Below, piece after piece: positions 19,381 through 29,935 of a stretch of 64,000 nucleotides of DNA; position 1 is the first letter of the stretch; every line of letters begins with the position of its first letter. The notes under the pieces were generated by a model. It saw only the letters and a program-made list of their open reading frames with translations. It did not search any database and was not told the origin of the DNA. Source of the DNA: Komagataeibacter sp. FNDCR2 (lineage in GTDB: Bacteria > Pseudomonadota > Alphaproteobacteria > Acetobacterales > Acetobacteraceae); assembly GCF_021295395.1 (NCBI RefSeq), contig NZ_JAIWOU010000001.1, positions 2,051,001-2,115,000 of the forward strand, in the 5' to 3' direction. The translations under genes and the position numbers were made by a program.

Positions 19381-19430
19381 CAGAAAAAAGTTTCAGGAAC
19401 CGCCGCCGTTTTGAAAAAAGCTGGTTCTGA
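19381..19430. repeat. Dispersed gene-end hairpin repeat, copy B (degenerate)
   Basis: AAAAAAGTTTCAGGAACCGCCGCC is followed by GTTTTGAAAAAAGC. It shares the AAAGTTT, CCGCC and T/A-run layout with copies A, C and D but is the most diverged. It separates the converging LysR and 316-residue membrane protein genes and probably serves as their terminator. Confidence 0.5.
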
Positions 19431-19443
19431 TCGACCAGTACAT

Positions 19444-20394
19444 TCAGTCCAGCGGGTTGGCCTGTCCCGGCAGCGGCGCGGCGGGGTCGCGCGCGAGGCG
19501 GGCACGTTCTTCCTCATTCGTGGCCAGCATGTCGCTGTGGAAGCCGTCATGCATGACCTGCGCCCAATCGGCGATCCATGTATCGGTGCGCTTTACAAAA
19601 TCACTGGCGGCAGGCTGCTGGGGTAGCATTTCCTTGGTCCAGTCCTGCGGGGAGCGCAGGGCTCTCGTACTGTCGCTGTTGACCGGGTTGAGGAAGATGG
19701 TCACCGTCTCGACATTGACGTTATGGTCACCGGCGGGGGTGCTGTAGCTCCATCCGGTTTTCAGCAAGACGGGCGGAAGGACAAAGCCTTCCTCCTTCAG
19801 CCGGTTGGCTATGACCGCCGTGCGGTTGATGGAGGAGGGATAGACCGCGGCCGTGAACCAGCACTCCATCGCCGGCGGGTGGGCCGATATCACGCGCGAC
19901 ATGAAGTTGCGGTCATCGTGGCAGCTCGTATCGATGGCGGCGATGGCCGTTTCCGGCACGGGCTGGATGCTGCCTTCCGCCCCGATCAGGCCGGTCACGA
20001 CATGGCCGTCCACCCGGACCAGAATATTTTCCAGCACTTCGCCATGCGGGCCGTTGATGACGTTCATGACCGGATGCCACGTACCCGCCGGCAGCGGCAG
20101 GATGCGCCCGGCAAACGGGATCGACTTTGTCAGGCGGTCGGTTATGGGCATCATGGTCACGATGCCCTCTCCCCCGCCATCGCCATTTCCCTCGCCCGCC
20201 GCCGTTCCGGCGGGGGGCGTATCGGTCATGCCCAGCCTGTTGTGGATGTTCGTGGCGACATGCCCCAGCGCGGGTATCAGGCGCTTGAGGTAGGCGGGCG
20301 GGAATATGACCGTCAGCAGCCCGAAGGGCACGATCAGATACAGGCTCCACCGCCACAGCGGCGCGCGACGCCATAAACGCGAAAAAGCAGACAT
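19444..20394 (-). CDS. Membrane-anchored protein of unknown function in the Clp-like cluster
   Basis: I do not recognise a family. The 316-residue protein has one N-terminal membrane segment (about residues 15-38, WSLYLIVPFGLLTVIFPPAY). A Gly/Glu-rich linker follows (about 58-78), then a folded domain containing IPFAGRILPLPAGTWHPVMN, VRVDGHVVTGLIG, two cysteines (ICHDD-like DTSCHDD and MECWFTA) and a charged C-terminal tail. The domain is probably periplasmic. Its ATG touches the stop of a 33-codon ORF (TGAATG), which itself starts three bases after the stop of the AAA+ gene. This suggests a single translationally coupled unit with the Clp-like ATPase. Confidence 0.7.
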   Translation of the reverse strand: MSAFSRLWRRAPLWRWSLYLIVPFGLLTVIFPPAYLKRLIPALGHVATNIHNRLGMTDTPPAGTAAGEGNGDGGGEGIVTMMPITDRLTKSIPFAGRILPLPAGTWHPVMNVINGPHGEVLENILVRVDGHVVTGLIGAEGSIQPVPETAIAAIDTSCHDDRNFMSRVISAHPPAMECWFTAAVYPSSINRTAVIANRLKEEGFVLPPVLLKTGWSYSTPAGDHNVNVETVTIFLNPVNSDSTRALRSPQDWTKEMLPQQPAASDFVKRTDTWIADWAQVMHDGFHSDMLATNEEERARLARDPAAPLPGQANPLD

Positions 20395-20496
20395 TCAGCA
20401 GCCCATGCCGTTCATCTGGCCGGTCCCCGCGACCGTGGCGGAAAAACAGGTCGCCACGCCAGAGACCAGTGGCAGGAAACGCGACATCACGGCCAT
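20395..20496 (-). CDS. Possible 33-residue hydrophobic small protein between the Clp-like and 316-residue genes
   Basis: This short frame starts with ATG three bases after the stop of the AAA+ gene and ends with TGA directly abutting the ATG of the next gene, so it fills the gap exactly. The product begins MAVMSRFLPLVSGVATCFSA and ends QMNGMGC. It looks like a signal-peptide-like or single-span mini-protein with two cysteines. The perfect fit favours a real gene or a coupling peptide; chance cannot be excluded at this length. No family is recognised. Confidence 0.45.
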   Translation of the reverse strand: MAVMSRFLPLVSGVATCFSATVAGTGQMNGMGC

Positions 20497-20499
20497 GGG

Positions 20500-21767
<1,268 letters not shown>

Positions 21768-21771
<4 letters not shown>

Positions 21772-22412
21772 TGCACCACCACCGCGATCACGATTTCCGT
21801 ATTGCGCGTCAGGACCGGCAGCGCCGTCGGCCCGGGCACGAACACGGCCCCGGCGTGGATTCCCGCCGGGCCCGGATCCCCTGCCGCGGTGACACTTACA
21901 TTCCCCGCGATGCGGATGGGCAGGATCACGCTTTTGGGCTGCGGGCCGAGATGCACCGTCTGGACCAGCCCGAGGGACTGCACGTTCACGACTGCGCCGC
22001 CACCCATCATGTCATACATCGGCATATCCGCCAGAACGACTTCCCGCCGCCGCAACGCCGCCAGAATCTCGGTCTGCTGTTCCGGGGTGTAGGAAGTCTG
22101 GCGCAGCATTTCCGCCGCCCGGTCGGGGGCGATCATGGGCATCTGGCCCATCATGTCCGGCCGGTTCTGCACCGGGGCGTTCAGTTGCAGGTGGCCGTTG
22201 TTGTCAGTGCCGCGCCCCCCGGCTTCCGCCGCCATGGGCGCGGTCTGGCCGGCATTGCCGTTTTCGCGCGCGGCCATGAAGCCCCCCGTGCCCAGCCCGC
22301 CGCCCGCCACCACGGCCGCGATCAGCCCCACCACGACCAGCCTGCTGCGGCCGGCCGGGCGTTCACTGCGTTGTTCCCGTTCGGGTTCCGGCGGTGAGGG
22401 CAAGGGCGTCAT
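21768..22412 (-). CDS. Single-span envelope protein of unknown function, first gene of the Clp-like cluster
   Basis: No family is recognised. The 214-residue product has a charged N-terminus (MTPLPSPPEPEREQRSERP) and one membrane helix (about 26-50, Gly/Val-rich). A Gly/Asn/Met-rich linker follows, then a likely helical segment (YTPEQQTEILAALRRREV), and a beta-rich C-terminal half with VILPIRIAGNVSVTAAG. The C-terminal domain should be periplasmic. An in-frame ATG at 22487, with AAGGA just upstream, would add a second hydrophobic segment and is a realistic alternative start. Its stop overlaps the AAA+ start (ATGA), so the two are probably made together. Confidence 0.7.
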
Positions 22413-22518
22413 GACCGCATAATGTGGGGCAGGCGACGGATAAGGCAAGACGATAAGAGAGAGGAAATGTAACGCAGCCGCCTGCATATATTCCTTGCGG
22501 TCGGGGATGGCGTGACTT

Positions 22519-23208
22519 ATGTTATACACAATTCCTTCATCTCTGGTTTTTTCTTTGGGGGGTGGCCGCAGGGCTGCCTTTTTTGCATTGGACGCTGATC
22601 TGCCTTTCCTGACGGGCCTTGACGCCCGCATCGCCGCGATGATCGCGCCCGCGCTGGCCGACATGGGGTTCGACCTCGTGCGCGTGGCGGTGCTGGGGCG
22701 TGAATCGCCCACGGTACAGATCATGGCGGACCGGGCCGATGGCTCGCTCATCACCATCGAGGACTGCGAACAGATCAGCCATGCGGTCGGCGCGATCCTG
22801 GATGTGGATGACCCGCTGCCGGGGGCGTGGACGCTGGAAGTCTCCTCCGCCGGGATCGACCGGCCCCTGACACGTGTCAAGGACTGGGAGCGTTTCGCGG
22901 GCCACCTTGCCCGCGCCGAGATGAACATGCCAATCGACGGCCGCAAGCGTTTCGCCGGGATCGTGATGGGCGCGCGCGATGGCCATGGCCTGATGCGGCT
23001 GGATGATGGCACCGAGGTTTCGCTGCCTTTCGCGGATATGCGCAAGGCGCGACTTGTCCTGACGGACGAACTGATCGAGGCGAGTGCGCGGATGATGCAG
23101 CCCGCACCCGCCAGCGAGGAAAACGGGCCGGAGGAAGCACATTCCCCGGCTGGAACGCAGAAGGCCAGTGGCAGGCCCGGCCGCAAGCCGGCGCGCAAGG
23201 CCAACTGA
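22519..23208 (+). CDS. rimP: Ribosome maturation factor RimP
   Basis: RimP helps assemble the 30S ribosomal subunit. The 229-residue product is longer than most (about 150-180). The conserved body includes [33 protein letters not shown] and [21 protein letters not shown]. The extra length is an N-terminal extension of about 30 residues, possibly not translated (a TTG near 22588 is an alternative start), and a Lys/Arg-rich tail ending in KPARKAN. It heads the rimP-nusA-ylxR-infB-rbfA unit, the standard order. It is divergent from the membrane Clp-like cluster. Confidence 0.92.
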   Translation: MLYTIPSSLVFSLGGGRRAAFFALDADLPFLTGLDARIAAMIAPALADMGFDLVRVAVLGRESPTVQIMADRADGSLITIEDCEQISHAVGAILDVDDPLPGAWTLEVSSAGIDRPLTRVKDWERFAGHLARAEMNMPIDGRKRFAGIVMGARDGHGLMRLDDGTEVSLPFADMRKARLVLTDELIEASARMMQPAPASEENGPEEAHSPAGTQKASGRPGRKPARKAN

Positions 23209-23228
23209 ACGATGTTGTGGAGACACTG

Positions 23229-24764
23229 ATGGATACGTCCGTTGCCCGTCCCGAACTGCTGCTGGTGGCCGATGCCGTAGCGCGGGAAAAGTCGATCGAT
23301 CGCGAGGAAGTGCTGGAAGCGATGGAGCAGGCCATCCAGAAGGCCGGCCGCGCCAAATACGGCCATGAAAAGGACATCCGCGCGACCATCGACCGCAAGA
23401 CCGGCGATGTGCGCCTGTCCCGCTGGACCGAGGCGGTCGAGGCGGTGGAAAACGAAGAAACGCAGATTCCGCTGTACATCGCCCGCAAGTTCAAGCCGGA
23501 AATCCAGCTTGGGGAATACCTGATCGACCCGCTGCCGCCCATCGACTTCGGGCGCATCGCGGCCCAGACGGCCAAGCAGGTGATCGTCCAGCGCGTGCGC
23601 GAATATGAACGCCGCCGCCAGTTCAATGACTTCAAGGACCGCGTGGGCGAGATCGTCAACGGCACGGTCAAGCGCACGGAATACGGCAACCTGCTGGTCG
23701 AGATCGGCGATGCCGAGGCCCTGCTGCGCCGTGACGAACTGATCCCGCGTGAAAGCTTCCGCAATTCCGATCGCGTCCGCGCCTATATCTACGACGTGCG
23801 CGACGAACCGCGCGGCCCGCAGATTTTCCTGTCCCGCACGCATCCGGCCTTTCTGGCCAAGCTGTTCGCGCAGGAAGTGCCCGAAATCTACGATGGCATC
23901 ATCGAGATCAAGGCCGTGGCCCGCGATCCCGGCTCGCGCGCGAAGATGGCCGTCATCTCGCGTGACGCCTCGATCGACCCGGTCGGCGCGTGCGTGGGCG
24001 TGCGTGGCCGCCGCGTGCAGGAAGTGGTGAAGGAACTCCAGGGCGAGAAGATCGATATCATCCCGTGGAGTCCGCAGGCCGCGACCTTCGTCGTCAACGC
24101 CCTTGCCCCGGCGGAAGTCAGCAAGGTGGTGATGGATGAGGAAGCCGGTCGCGTGGAAGTCGTGGTTCCCGATGACCAGCTCAGCCTCGCCATCGGGCGG
24201 CGCGGGCAGAACGTGCGCCTTGCCAGCCAGTTGACGCGGTGGGACATCGACATCCTGACCGAGGCCGAGGAATCGGAACGTCGCCAGGAAGAATTCCGCC
24301 GTCGCAGCAACCTGTTTGTCGAGGCGCTGGACGTTGATGACGTCATCGCCGGGCTTCTGGTGACCGAAGGCTTCCACTCCATCGAGGAACTGGCCTTCGC
24401 GGACGCCGATGAACTGGCCAACATCGAAGGCTTTGACGAGGACGTGGCCAGCGAGCTGGTCCGTCGCGCCGAAGGCTTCCTTGCCGGTCAGGAAGAGGAG
24501 CTGGACAACAGGCGGCGTGAACTCGGGGTGGTGGATGACATCGCCATGCTGGGCGTGTTCACCAACCAGATGCTGGTCACGCTGGGTGAGAAAGGCGTGA
24601 AGACGCTGGATGACCTGGCCGACCTTGCCGGTGACGAACTGGTCGAGATTCTGGGCAGCGACGCCATAGATGAGGACGCGGCCAACGAAATCATCATGGC
24701 CGCGCGCGCGCACTGGTTCGAGGGTGACGAAAATACCACGCAAGAGGAGACGTCCGACGTCTGA
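23229..24764 (+). CDS. nusA: Transcription termination/antitermination factor NusA
   Basis: NusA binds RNA polymerase and modulates pausing, termination and antitermination. The 511-residue protein shows the N-terminal polymerase-binding domain and an S1 domain (about 130-200, VGEIVNGTVKRTEYGNLLVE). Two KH domains follow, with GVRGRRVQEVVKEL and LAIGRRGQNVRLASQL. Two C-terminal acidic helix-hairpin-helix repeats are also present. The ATG at 23229 is preferred over a GTG at 23217 because GTGGAG then serves as the ribosome binding site. It is second gene of the rimP operon. The call is secure. Confidence 0.97.
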   Translation: MDTSVARPELLLVADAVAREKSIDREEVLEAMEQAIQKAGRAKYGHEKDIRATIDRKTGDVRLSRWTEAVEAVENEETQIPLYIARKFKPEIQLGEYLIDPLPPIDFGRIAAQTAKQVIVQRVREYERRRQFNDFKDRVGEIVNGTVKRTEYGNLLVEIGDAEALLRRDELIPRESFRNSDRVRAYIYDVRDEPRGPQIFLSRTHPAFLAKLFAQEVPEIYDGIIEIKAVARDPGSRAKMAVISRDASIDPVGACVGVRGRRVQEVVKELQGEKIDIIPWSPQAATFVVNALAPAEVSKVVMDEEAGRVEVVVPDDQLSLAIGRRGQNVRLASQLTRWDIDILTEAEESERRQEEFRRRSNLFVEALDVDDVIAGLLVTEGFHSIEELAFADADELANIEGFDEDVASELVRRAEGFLAGQEEELDNRRRELGVVDDIAMLGVFTNQMLVTLGEKGVKTLDDLADLAGDELVEILGSDAIDEDAANEIIMAARAHWFEGDENTTQEETSDV

Positions 24765-24798
24765 TCAGGGTCATCCCCACGCGGAAGACGCAGGCGAC

Positions 24799-25431
24799 AT
24801 GGCCGACGAGGAACGCGGCCCGCTGCGCCGCTGCGCCGTGACGCGGCTCCGTCTGCCCAGGGAGGAAATGGTCAGGTTCGTCATTTCCCCCGACGGAGTC
24901 GTGATCCCTGATCTTTCCGCACGTCTGCCCGGACGGGGAATTTGGTTGAGCGCACGCGCGGATGTGTTAGAAACGGCACGCACACGTGGCGTCTTTGCCC
25001 GCGCGGCACGGGGAAGGGTTGTTATTCACCCTGACCTGACCCATCTTGTGGAAGACGGGCTGCTGCGGCGCATGATGGATGTCGCGGGGCTGGCACGGCG
25101 GGCCGGGCAGATTGTCTGCGGTTTCGCCAAGGTGCGTGAGTGGGTTGTGGGCGGTCGCGCCGGTCTGGTGATCCAGGCGGCCGATGGCAGCCCCGACGAG
25201 AGGAAGAGAGTTTTGTCCGGTGCACGGGACCTTCCGGTTACGGTTGTTCCTACGGCATCGGGTCTGGGTGCGGCATTTGGCCGCGACCATGTTGTTCATG
25301 CAGCCATGCTGCATGGTGAACTGGCGCGCCGTTTCCGTATCGAGAGTGAACGTTTTGCGGGTTTGTCCGGCAGGACTGGCCCGAATTCGGCGGAGCGGTC
25401 CGTCGGACGGTGTGAACAGGCGGGTACATGA
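24799..25431 (+). CDS. YlxR-family RNA-binding protein fused to an L7Ae-like domain
   Basis: The 210-residue product begins with a YlxR/DUF448 domain (about 1-85). It is marked by [19 protein letters not shown] and the basic strand-loop region [13 protein letters not shown] second domain (about 90-190) has the L7Ae/L30e-like pattern with [17 protein letters not shown] and [11 protein letters not shown]. This fusion is common between nusA and infB in alphaproteobacteria. The YlxR domain normally has RxCxxCR; here one cysteine is replaced (RRCAVTR). It overlaps infB by four bases (ATGA). An RNA-linked role in translation or transcription is inferred. Confidence 0.88.
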   Translation: MADEERGPLRRCAVTRLRLPREEMVRFVISPDGVVIPDLSARLPGRGIWLSARADVLETARTRGVFARAARGRVVIHPDLTHLVEDGLLRRMMDVAGLARRAGQIVCGFAKVREWVVGGRAGLVIQAADGSPDERKRVLSGARDLPVTVVPTASGLGAAFGRDHVVHAAMLHGELARRFRIESERFAGLSGRTGPNSAERSVGRCEQAGT

Positions 25432-28130
25432 GCGAAGGCAACGATCAGGATCAGGGTAAGGGACGCTTGTCCCTGCGGCCGGCGGGCCGGAGGGAAGTCG
25501 GACGGACGGTGGATGCCGGTTCCGTGCGGCAGAGCTTCAGCCATGGTCGTTCAAAGGTGGTTCAGGTCGAGGTGCGCAAGAAGCGCGGGGCCGGGGCTGC
25601 GGGTAGCGGATCGGGGCCGGCTGGCGGCCGCGCCGGTGGGCGGGGCGGTCGTGCCCTGACGGCGGCCGAACTCGCGACCCGTCAGCGTGTGCTGGACGAG
25701 CAGCGGCAGGCGGCCATCCAGCGGGAAAAGGATCTGCGCGAGCAGGAGAAGATCACGATCCTCTCCGCCGCGGAAGAAGCCCGCAGGCAGGAAGAGGAAA
25801 ATGCCCGCCGCGCCGAGGAAGAGGCCCGCGCACAGGCGGATGCCGCCGCGGCCGAGGAAGCCCGCAAGCGGGAATCCCGCAGCGCGGAGACGGCGGAGGC
25901 CGCCGAGCCGGCCGAGCCTGCTGGCCCGGTTGTCTCGTCCGTGCCGATTCCCGGTGAGGTGACGCTCGCGCCGCCGATGCAGCGCCTGCGTCCGCTGGCC
26001 GAGCGGGCGATCATGCCCGCCCAGCCCGTGCGTCCGTCACGTCCGGCAGGTGGTGGCGCGGCATCCGCGCGCACGGCCGGAGCCGGTGCGGCCGCCGGTG
26101 CGGGCGAGACCCTGCGCCTGCGTCCGGGCCGCGCGGAAGGGGGCGAGGAAGAACGCCGCCCCAGCCGCCGCCCCGGTAGCGCCACGCCCAGCCGCCGCCC
26201 GTCGGGTGGCGCGAAGAAGAACAATGACAGCCGCCGCGCGGGTCGTATCGACGTGCAGGCCGCGATCGAGGGGGATGACGACAAGACGCGTTCGCTCGCC
26301 TCGGTCCGTCGCCAGCGTGAACGTGAGCGCCGTCAGGCCGAACTCGAACGCCTGCGTTCCGATCAGGTCCGCGTGGTGCGCGACGTTGTCCTGCCCGAGA
26401 CCATTACGGTGCAGGAACTCGCGAACCGCATGGCCGCCCGTCAGGGTGAAGTCATCAAGGCGCTGATGAAGATGGGCGTCATGGCGACGGTCACGCAGTC
26501 GCTTGACGCGGATACGGCTGAACTCATCGTGCAGGAATTCGGCCATCGCGTACGCCGTGTGGCGGATAGCGATGTCGAGATCGGGATCGAGGGGATCGAG
26601 GACCGGGCGGAAGACCTCAAGACCCGTCCGCCGGTCGTGACGGTCATGGGTCATGTCGATCACGGCAAGACCTCGCTGCTCGACGCGCTGCGCACCACCG
26701 ATGTCGCCACTGGCGAGGCCGGGGGCATCACCCAGCATATCGGCGCGTATCAGGTCACCCTCGCCTCCGGGGCGCGGATCACCTTCATCGACACGCCGGG
26801 CCATGAAGCCTTTACGGCCATGCGTGCCCGTGGCGCGTCGGTCACGGATGTGGTCGTGCTGGTAGTGGCGGCGGATGATGGCGTCATGCCGCAGACGATT
26901 GAGGCCATCAAGCACGCCAAGGCGGCGGATGCGCCGATCATCGTGGCCATCAACAAGTGCGACAAGCCGGGCGCCAATCCCGACCGCGTGCGCCAGGAAC
27001 TGCTGAACCACGAGATCGTGGTGGAAAGCATGGGTGGCGACACGCAGGATGTCGAGGTCTCGGCGCTCAAGCGGACCGGCCTGGACAAGCTTGAGGAAGC
27101 GATCCTGCTTCAGGCGGAAATCCTTGACCTGAAGGCCAATCCCGACCGGGTGGCCGAAGGTTCGGTGATCGAAAGCCGCCTGGACCGTGGGCGTGGTCCG
27201 GTTGCGACCGTTCTGGTCCAGAAGGGCACCCTGCGCCGGACGGATATTGTGGTGGCGGGGGCCGAATGGGGCCGCGTGCGCGCCATGATTGATGACCGTA
27301 ACCGCCAGTTGTCCGAGGCTGGTCCGTCCATGCCGGTCGAAATCCTGGGTATTACCGGGGTTCCGGGTGCGGGCGAGCCGTTCGTGGTGGTGGAAAACGA
27401 GAATCGCGCTCGCGAAATCTCCGAGTTCCGCCAGCGCGTGATCAAGGATCGCATGGCCGCTGGCCAGACTGCCGCGCGCGGCACGCTGGACCAGATGCTG
27501 GCGCGTATCCAGGCTGGTGCGCAGAAGGAAGTCGCCGTCCTGATCAAGGCGGATGTGCAGGGTTCGGCCGAGGCGCTTGAAGCCACGGTGCAGAAGCTGG
27601 AGCATGAGGAAGTCAAGATCCGCGTGCTCAACGCCACCGTTGGCCAGATCACGGAAAGCGATGTGCAGCTTGCCAAGGCATCGGGTGCGATCGTCATCGC
27701 CTTCAATGTCCGCGCCACGGCGCAGGCCCGCGAACTGGCACAGCGTGAAGGCGTGGATATCCGCTACTATTCCATCATCTATCAGGTGGCGGATGACGTG
27801 GAGCAGCTGGTGCGCGGCAAGATCGCGCCCAAGCATCGCGAGAAGTTCCTTGGTTACGCCGAAATCCGCAAGGTTTTCGAAATTACCAAGGTGGGCAAGG
27901 TCGCCGGTTGCTACGTGACCGAAGGCGTGGTCAAGCGTGGCTGTGGCGTGCGCCTGCTGCGTGACAACGTCGTGATCCATGAGGGCGATCTGAGCCAGCT
28001 CAAGCGCTTCAAGGATGACGTGAAGGAAGTGGCGCGCGGTTACGAGTGCGGCCTGTCCTTCGCAGGGTATAACGACCTGCGCGAAGGCGATGTGGTTGAG
28101 TGTTATGAAATGGAACTCGTCCCGGCATGA
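25428..28130 (+). CDS. infB: Translation initiation factor IF-2
   Basis: IF-2 is the GTPase that brings initiator tRNA to the small subunit. The 900-residue length is typical for alphaproteobacteria, with a long, charged Ala/Glu/Arg-rich N-terminal region (about 1-300, including a coiled-coil-like [19 protein letters not shown] stretch). An IF2-N domain (about 320-375) precedes the G domain. G motifs are GHVDHGKTS (about 407-415), DTPGHE and NKCDKPG. Domains II, III and the tRNA-binding domain follow. The gene is coupled to its neighbours by ATGA overlaps at both ends. Confidence 0.97.
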   Translation: MSEGNDQDQGKGRLSLRPAGRREVGRTVDAGSVRQSFSHGRSKVVQVEVRKKRGAGAAGSGSGPAGGRAGGRGGRALTAAELATRQRVLDEQRQAAIQREKDLREQEKITILSAAEEARRQEEENARRAEEEARAQADAAAAEEARKRESRSAETAEAAEPAEPAGPVVSSVPIPGEVTLAPPMQRLRPLAERAIMPAQPVRPSRPAGGGAASARTAGAGAAAGAGETLRLRPGRAEGGEEERRPSRRPGSATPSRRPSGGAKKNNDSRRAGRIDVQAAIEGDDDKTRSLASVRRQRERERRQAELERLRSDQVRVVRDVVLPETITVQELANRMAARQGEVIKALMKMGVMATVTQSLDADTAELIVQEFGHRVRRVADSDVEIGIEGIEDRAEDLKTRPPVVTVMGHVDHGKTSLLDALRTTDVATGEAGGITQHIGAYQVTLASGARITFIDTPGHEAFTAMRARGASVTDVVVLVVAADDGVMPQTIEAIKHAKAADAPIIVAINKCDKPGANPDRVRQELLNHEIVVESMGGDTQDVEVSALKRTGLDKLEEAILLQAEILDLKANPDRVAEGSVIESRLDRGRGPVATVLVQKGTLRRTDIVVAGAEWGRVRAMIDDRNRQLSEAGPSMPVEILGITGVPGAGEPFVVVENENRAREISEFRQRVIKDRMAAGQTAARGTLDQMLARIQAGAQKEVAVLIKADVQGSAEALEATVQKLEHEEVKIRVLNATVGQITESDVQLAKASGAIVIAFNVRATAQARELAQREGVDIRYYSIIYQVADDVEQLVRGKIAPKHREKFLGYAEIRKVFEITKVGKVAGCYVTEGVVKRGCGVRLLRDNVVIHEGDLSQLKRFKDDVKEVARGYECGLSFAGYNDLREGDVVECYEMELVPA

Positions 28131-28567
28131 GCCGTAATTCATCCAGAAAAGGGATGAGCGAGAGTGGGCCGGCAGGGAAACTTGCCGGCCATGGCGCATC
28201 AGGTCCCTCGCAGCGCCAGTTGCGCGTAGCGGAAGAAGTACGCCGGACACTGGCGGAAATGTTCGCCCGCATCGAGTTCCGGGATCCGGAACTGGCCGAT
28301 GTGCGCATTACGGTAACAGAGGTGCGGATTTCGCCCGACCTGAAGCATGCCACGGTATTCGTGGCGCGTCTGGGCCGGAGCGACGTGGCGGAACTCCTGC
28401 CCGCGCTCAAGCGCGTGACCCCGTTCCTGCGCACGCGCCTGTCCCATGCGCTCCGGCTGCGTGGTGTGCCCGACCTGCATTTCCAGCCCGATACGGCGCT
28501 GGATTATGCAATGGAGGTCGATAACATGCTGCGCCAGCCGGAAGTCAAACGCGATCTGGACTCCTGA
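28127..28567 (+). CDS. rbfA: Ribosome-binding factor A
   Basis: RbfA assists late 30S maturation and 16S rRNA 5'-end processing. The 146-residue protein has the KH-like core with [36 protein letters not shown] and [17 protein letters not shown], preceded by about 28 polar residues. It overlaps infB by four bases and is last in the rimP unit. A gene-end repeat and a strong terminator follow, so truB is transcribed separately here. Confidence 0.95.
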   Translation: MSRNSSRKGMSESGPAGKLAGHGASGPSQRQLRVAEEVRRTLAEMFARIEFRDPELADVRITVTEVRISPDLKHATVFVARLGRSDVAELLPALKRVTPFLRTRLSHALRLRGVPDLHFQPDTALDYAMEVDNMLRQPEVKRDLDS

Positions 28568-28600
28568 AAAATTTCCGGGCGCCGCCTTTTGAAAACAGCC
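28566..28600. repeat. Dispersed gene-end hairpin repeat, copy C
   Basis: AAAAATTTCCGGGCGCCGCC is followed by TTTTGAAAACAGCC. The left half is nearly identical to copy A (TTTCCGGGTGCCGCC); the right half has decayed. It directly follows the rbfA stop codon. Confidence 0.6.
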
Positions 28601-28643
28601 TTCCGGCTGGTCCATTAGCGGCAAACCAGGTGCGATGAATTTG

Positions 28644-28680
28644 AAAAGGCCGGTCCGGCATCATGCCGGACCGGCCTTTT
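28644..28680. terminator. Strong bidirectional terminator between rbfA and the MCE gene
   Basis: AAAAGGCCGGTCCGGC and GCCGGACCGGCCTTTT form a 16-bp perfect stem around five bases. A-run and T-run flanks allow termination in both directions. Confidence 0.95.
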
Positions 28681-28706
28681 CGTCATGTTCCGCGGGTCGC
28701 GGCGGT

Positions 28707-29678
28707 TCAGTTGCGACGTCCCATCAGCAGCAGTTGCGGGTTGCGTTCCACATCGGTGGCAAAACCGCGCAGGGCGGCGGCGGCGGCGGCGAGATCGCGC
28801 AGCGACGAATCGATATTGGACCTGTCGGCGGAACTGGGCGCCGTAATGTCGTGCAGTCCGGCCAGTGCGCCCCGGGCCTCGGTCACCGTCTCGTTCGAAT
28901 TGACCAGCAGGGTATGCAGCTCACCCCCGCGTGCATCGAGCTGCGCCGTGCCGGTATCGGCCAGATGGTTGATGGAGGTCAGGGTCGTATCCAGACGATG
29001 GTCAAGATCCCGGATCGCATCGGTCGCGGTGTCCACCGTCACCCGCGTGTGGTCGGATGTGGAATGCACGCTATCCAGCAGCGGTGGCAGATCCTTGTCC
29101 AGCCTGTCGGCCAGGGTGCGGATGCTGACCAGCATGCTGTCCGCGTTGTTGGCGATGTTCTTGAGCGGAAGCGCCGTCAGGGCATCGGTCAGCTTCTGCA
29201 TTTCCGATTCCCGGGCCGGGATTTCGGTCAGCGCGCTCAGGCCGGGATGCAGGCGCGCGGGCACGCCGGGGTCGAAGGTCAGGTCGATTTCTTCCTGTCC
29301 CGTGACGAAGCTCTGCATATGCAGTTCCGCGCGCAGGCCGTTTTCAACCAGCTTGGGCAGTTCCCTGGCGTTCAGGTCCTTGCCGTGATCGCCCGCCATA
29401 TGGGCGCGGTTGGCCTCAAGCTCCAGCGTGACGGGAATATAGGCCTGATGGGTGGCGGGATCGAACTGGACGGTAATGCGTTCCACATGCCCGACCTGTA
29501 CGCCGTTGAATGTAACCGGCGCCCCCACACCCAGCCCGTTGACCGGACCATCGAACACGACAACGGCCTGACTGGTGGGAGAGAAGGGATGAAATTTTCC
29601 AAACAGCGCAATGGCCGTCACACCAAGGAGGGCCCCACCCAACACAAATGCACCGACCGTGGTCTGCCGTTCAGCCAT
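28707..29678 (-). CDS. MCE-domain (MlaD/YrbD-like) lipid-transport substrate-binding protein
   Basis: MCE proteins form envelope-spanning lipid channels with an ABC transporter. The 323-residue protein has an N-terminal membrane anchor (about 7-28). The MCE domain contains VVVFDGPVNGLGVGAPVTFN and VQVGHVERITVQ. A long helical C-terminal region (about 150-310) is rich in Asp, Leu and Thr. No MlaE permease or MlaF ATPase is adjacent. The gene lies alone on the opposite strand between rbfA and truB, breaking an otherwise common gene order. Confidence 0.87.
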   Translation of the reverse strand: MAERQTTVGAFVLGGALLGVTAIALFGKFHPFSPTSQAVVVFDGPVNGLGVGAPVTFNGVQVGHVERITVQFDPATHQAYIPVTLELEANRAHMAGDHGKDLNARELPKLVENGLRAELHMQSFVTGQEEIDLTFDPGVPARLHPGLSALTEIPARESEMQKLTDALTALPLKNIANNADSMLVSIRTLADRLDKDLPPLLDSVHSTSDHTRVTVDTATDAIRDLDHRLDTTLTSINHLADTGTAQLDARGGELHTLLVNSNETVTEARGALAGLHDITAPSSADRSNIDSSLRDLAAAAAALRGFATDVERNPQLLLMGRRN

Positions 29679-29935
29679 GGTGTTCAGCTCTCCCTAGACG
29701 CAGAATAAAAAACATTTGAGGAACACGGTATCCATGCGCCTGTTTGTTACAGGATGGCATCTCATTCCCGGCTGGCAAAGCGGGGTAGGGTGATGGCAGG
29801 CATGTGTCCCTCTCAGCTTAAATCTATCACGCGCGCGCGTGGCGGCCAGCCCCCTGGACGGAATGGGGCATTGCCGTGCCTGCGTGCCTCGTCTAAACGC
29901 ACGGCATTCCCCCCATTGGTGCAAGGTGCCCAGTA

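Noticed and set aside
22413-24743. Upstream extension of the 214-residue gene's frame across rimP and nusA
   Set aside because: The extension is a shadow of nusA/rimP. Only the part from about 22412 (or 22487) has membrane-protein character and coupling to the AAA+ gene.
26037-28250. 737-codon open frame antisense to infB
   Set aside because: It covers clear IF-2 motifs on the other strand and has no recognisable domain.
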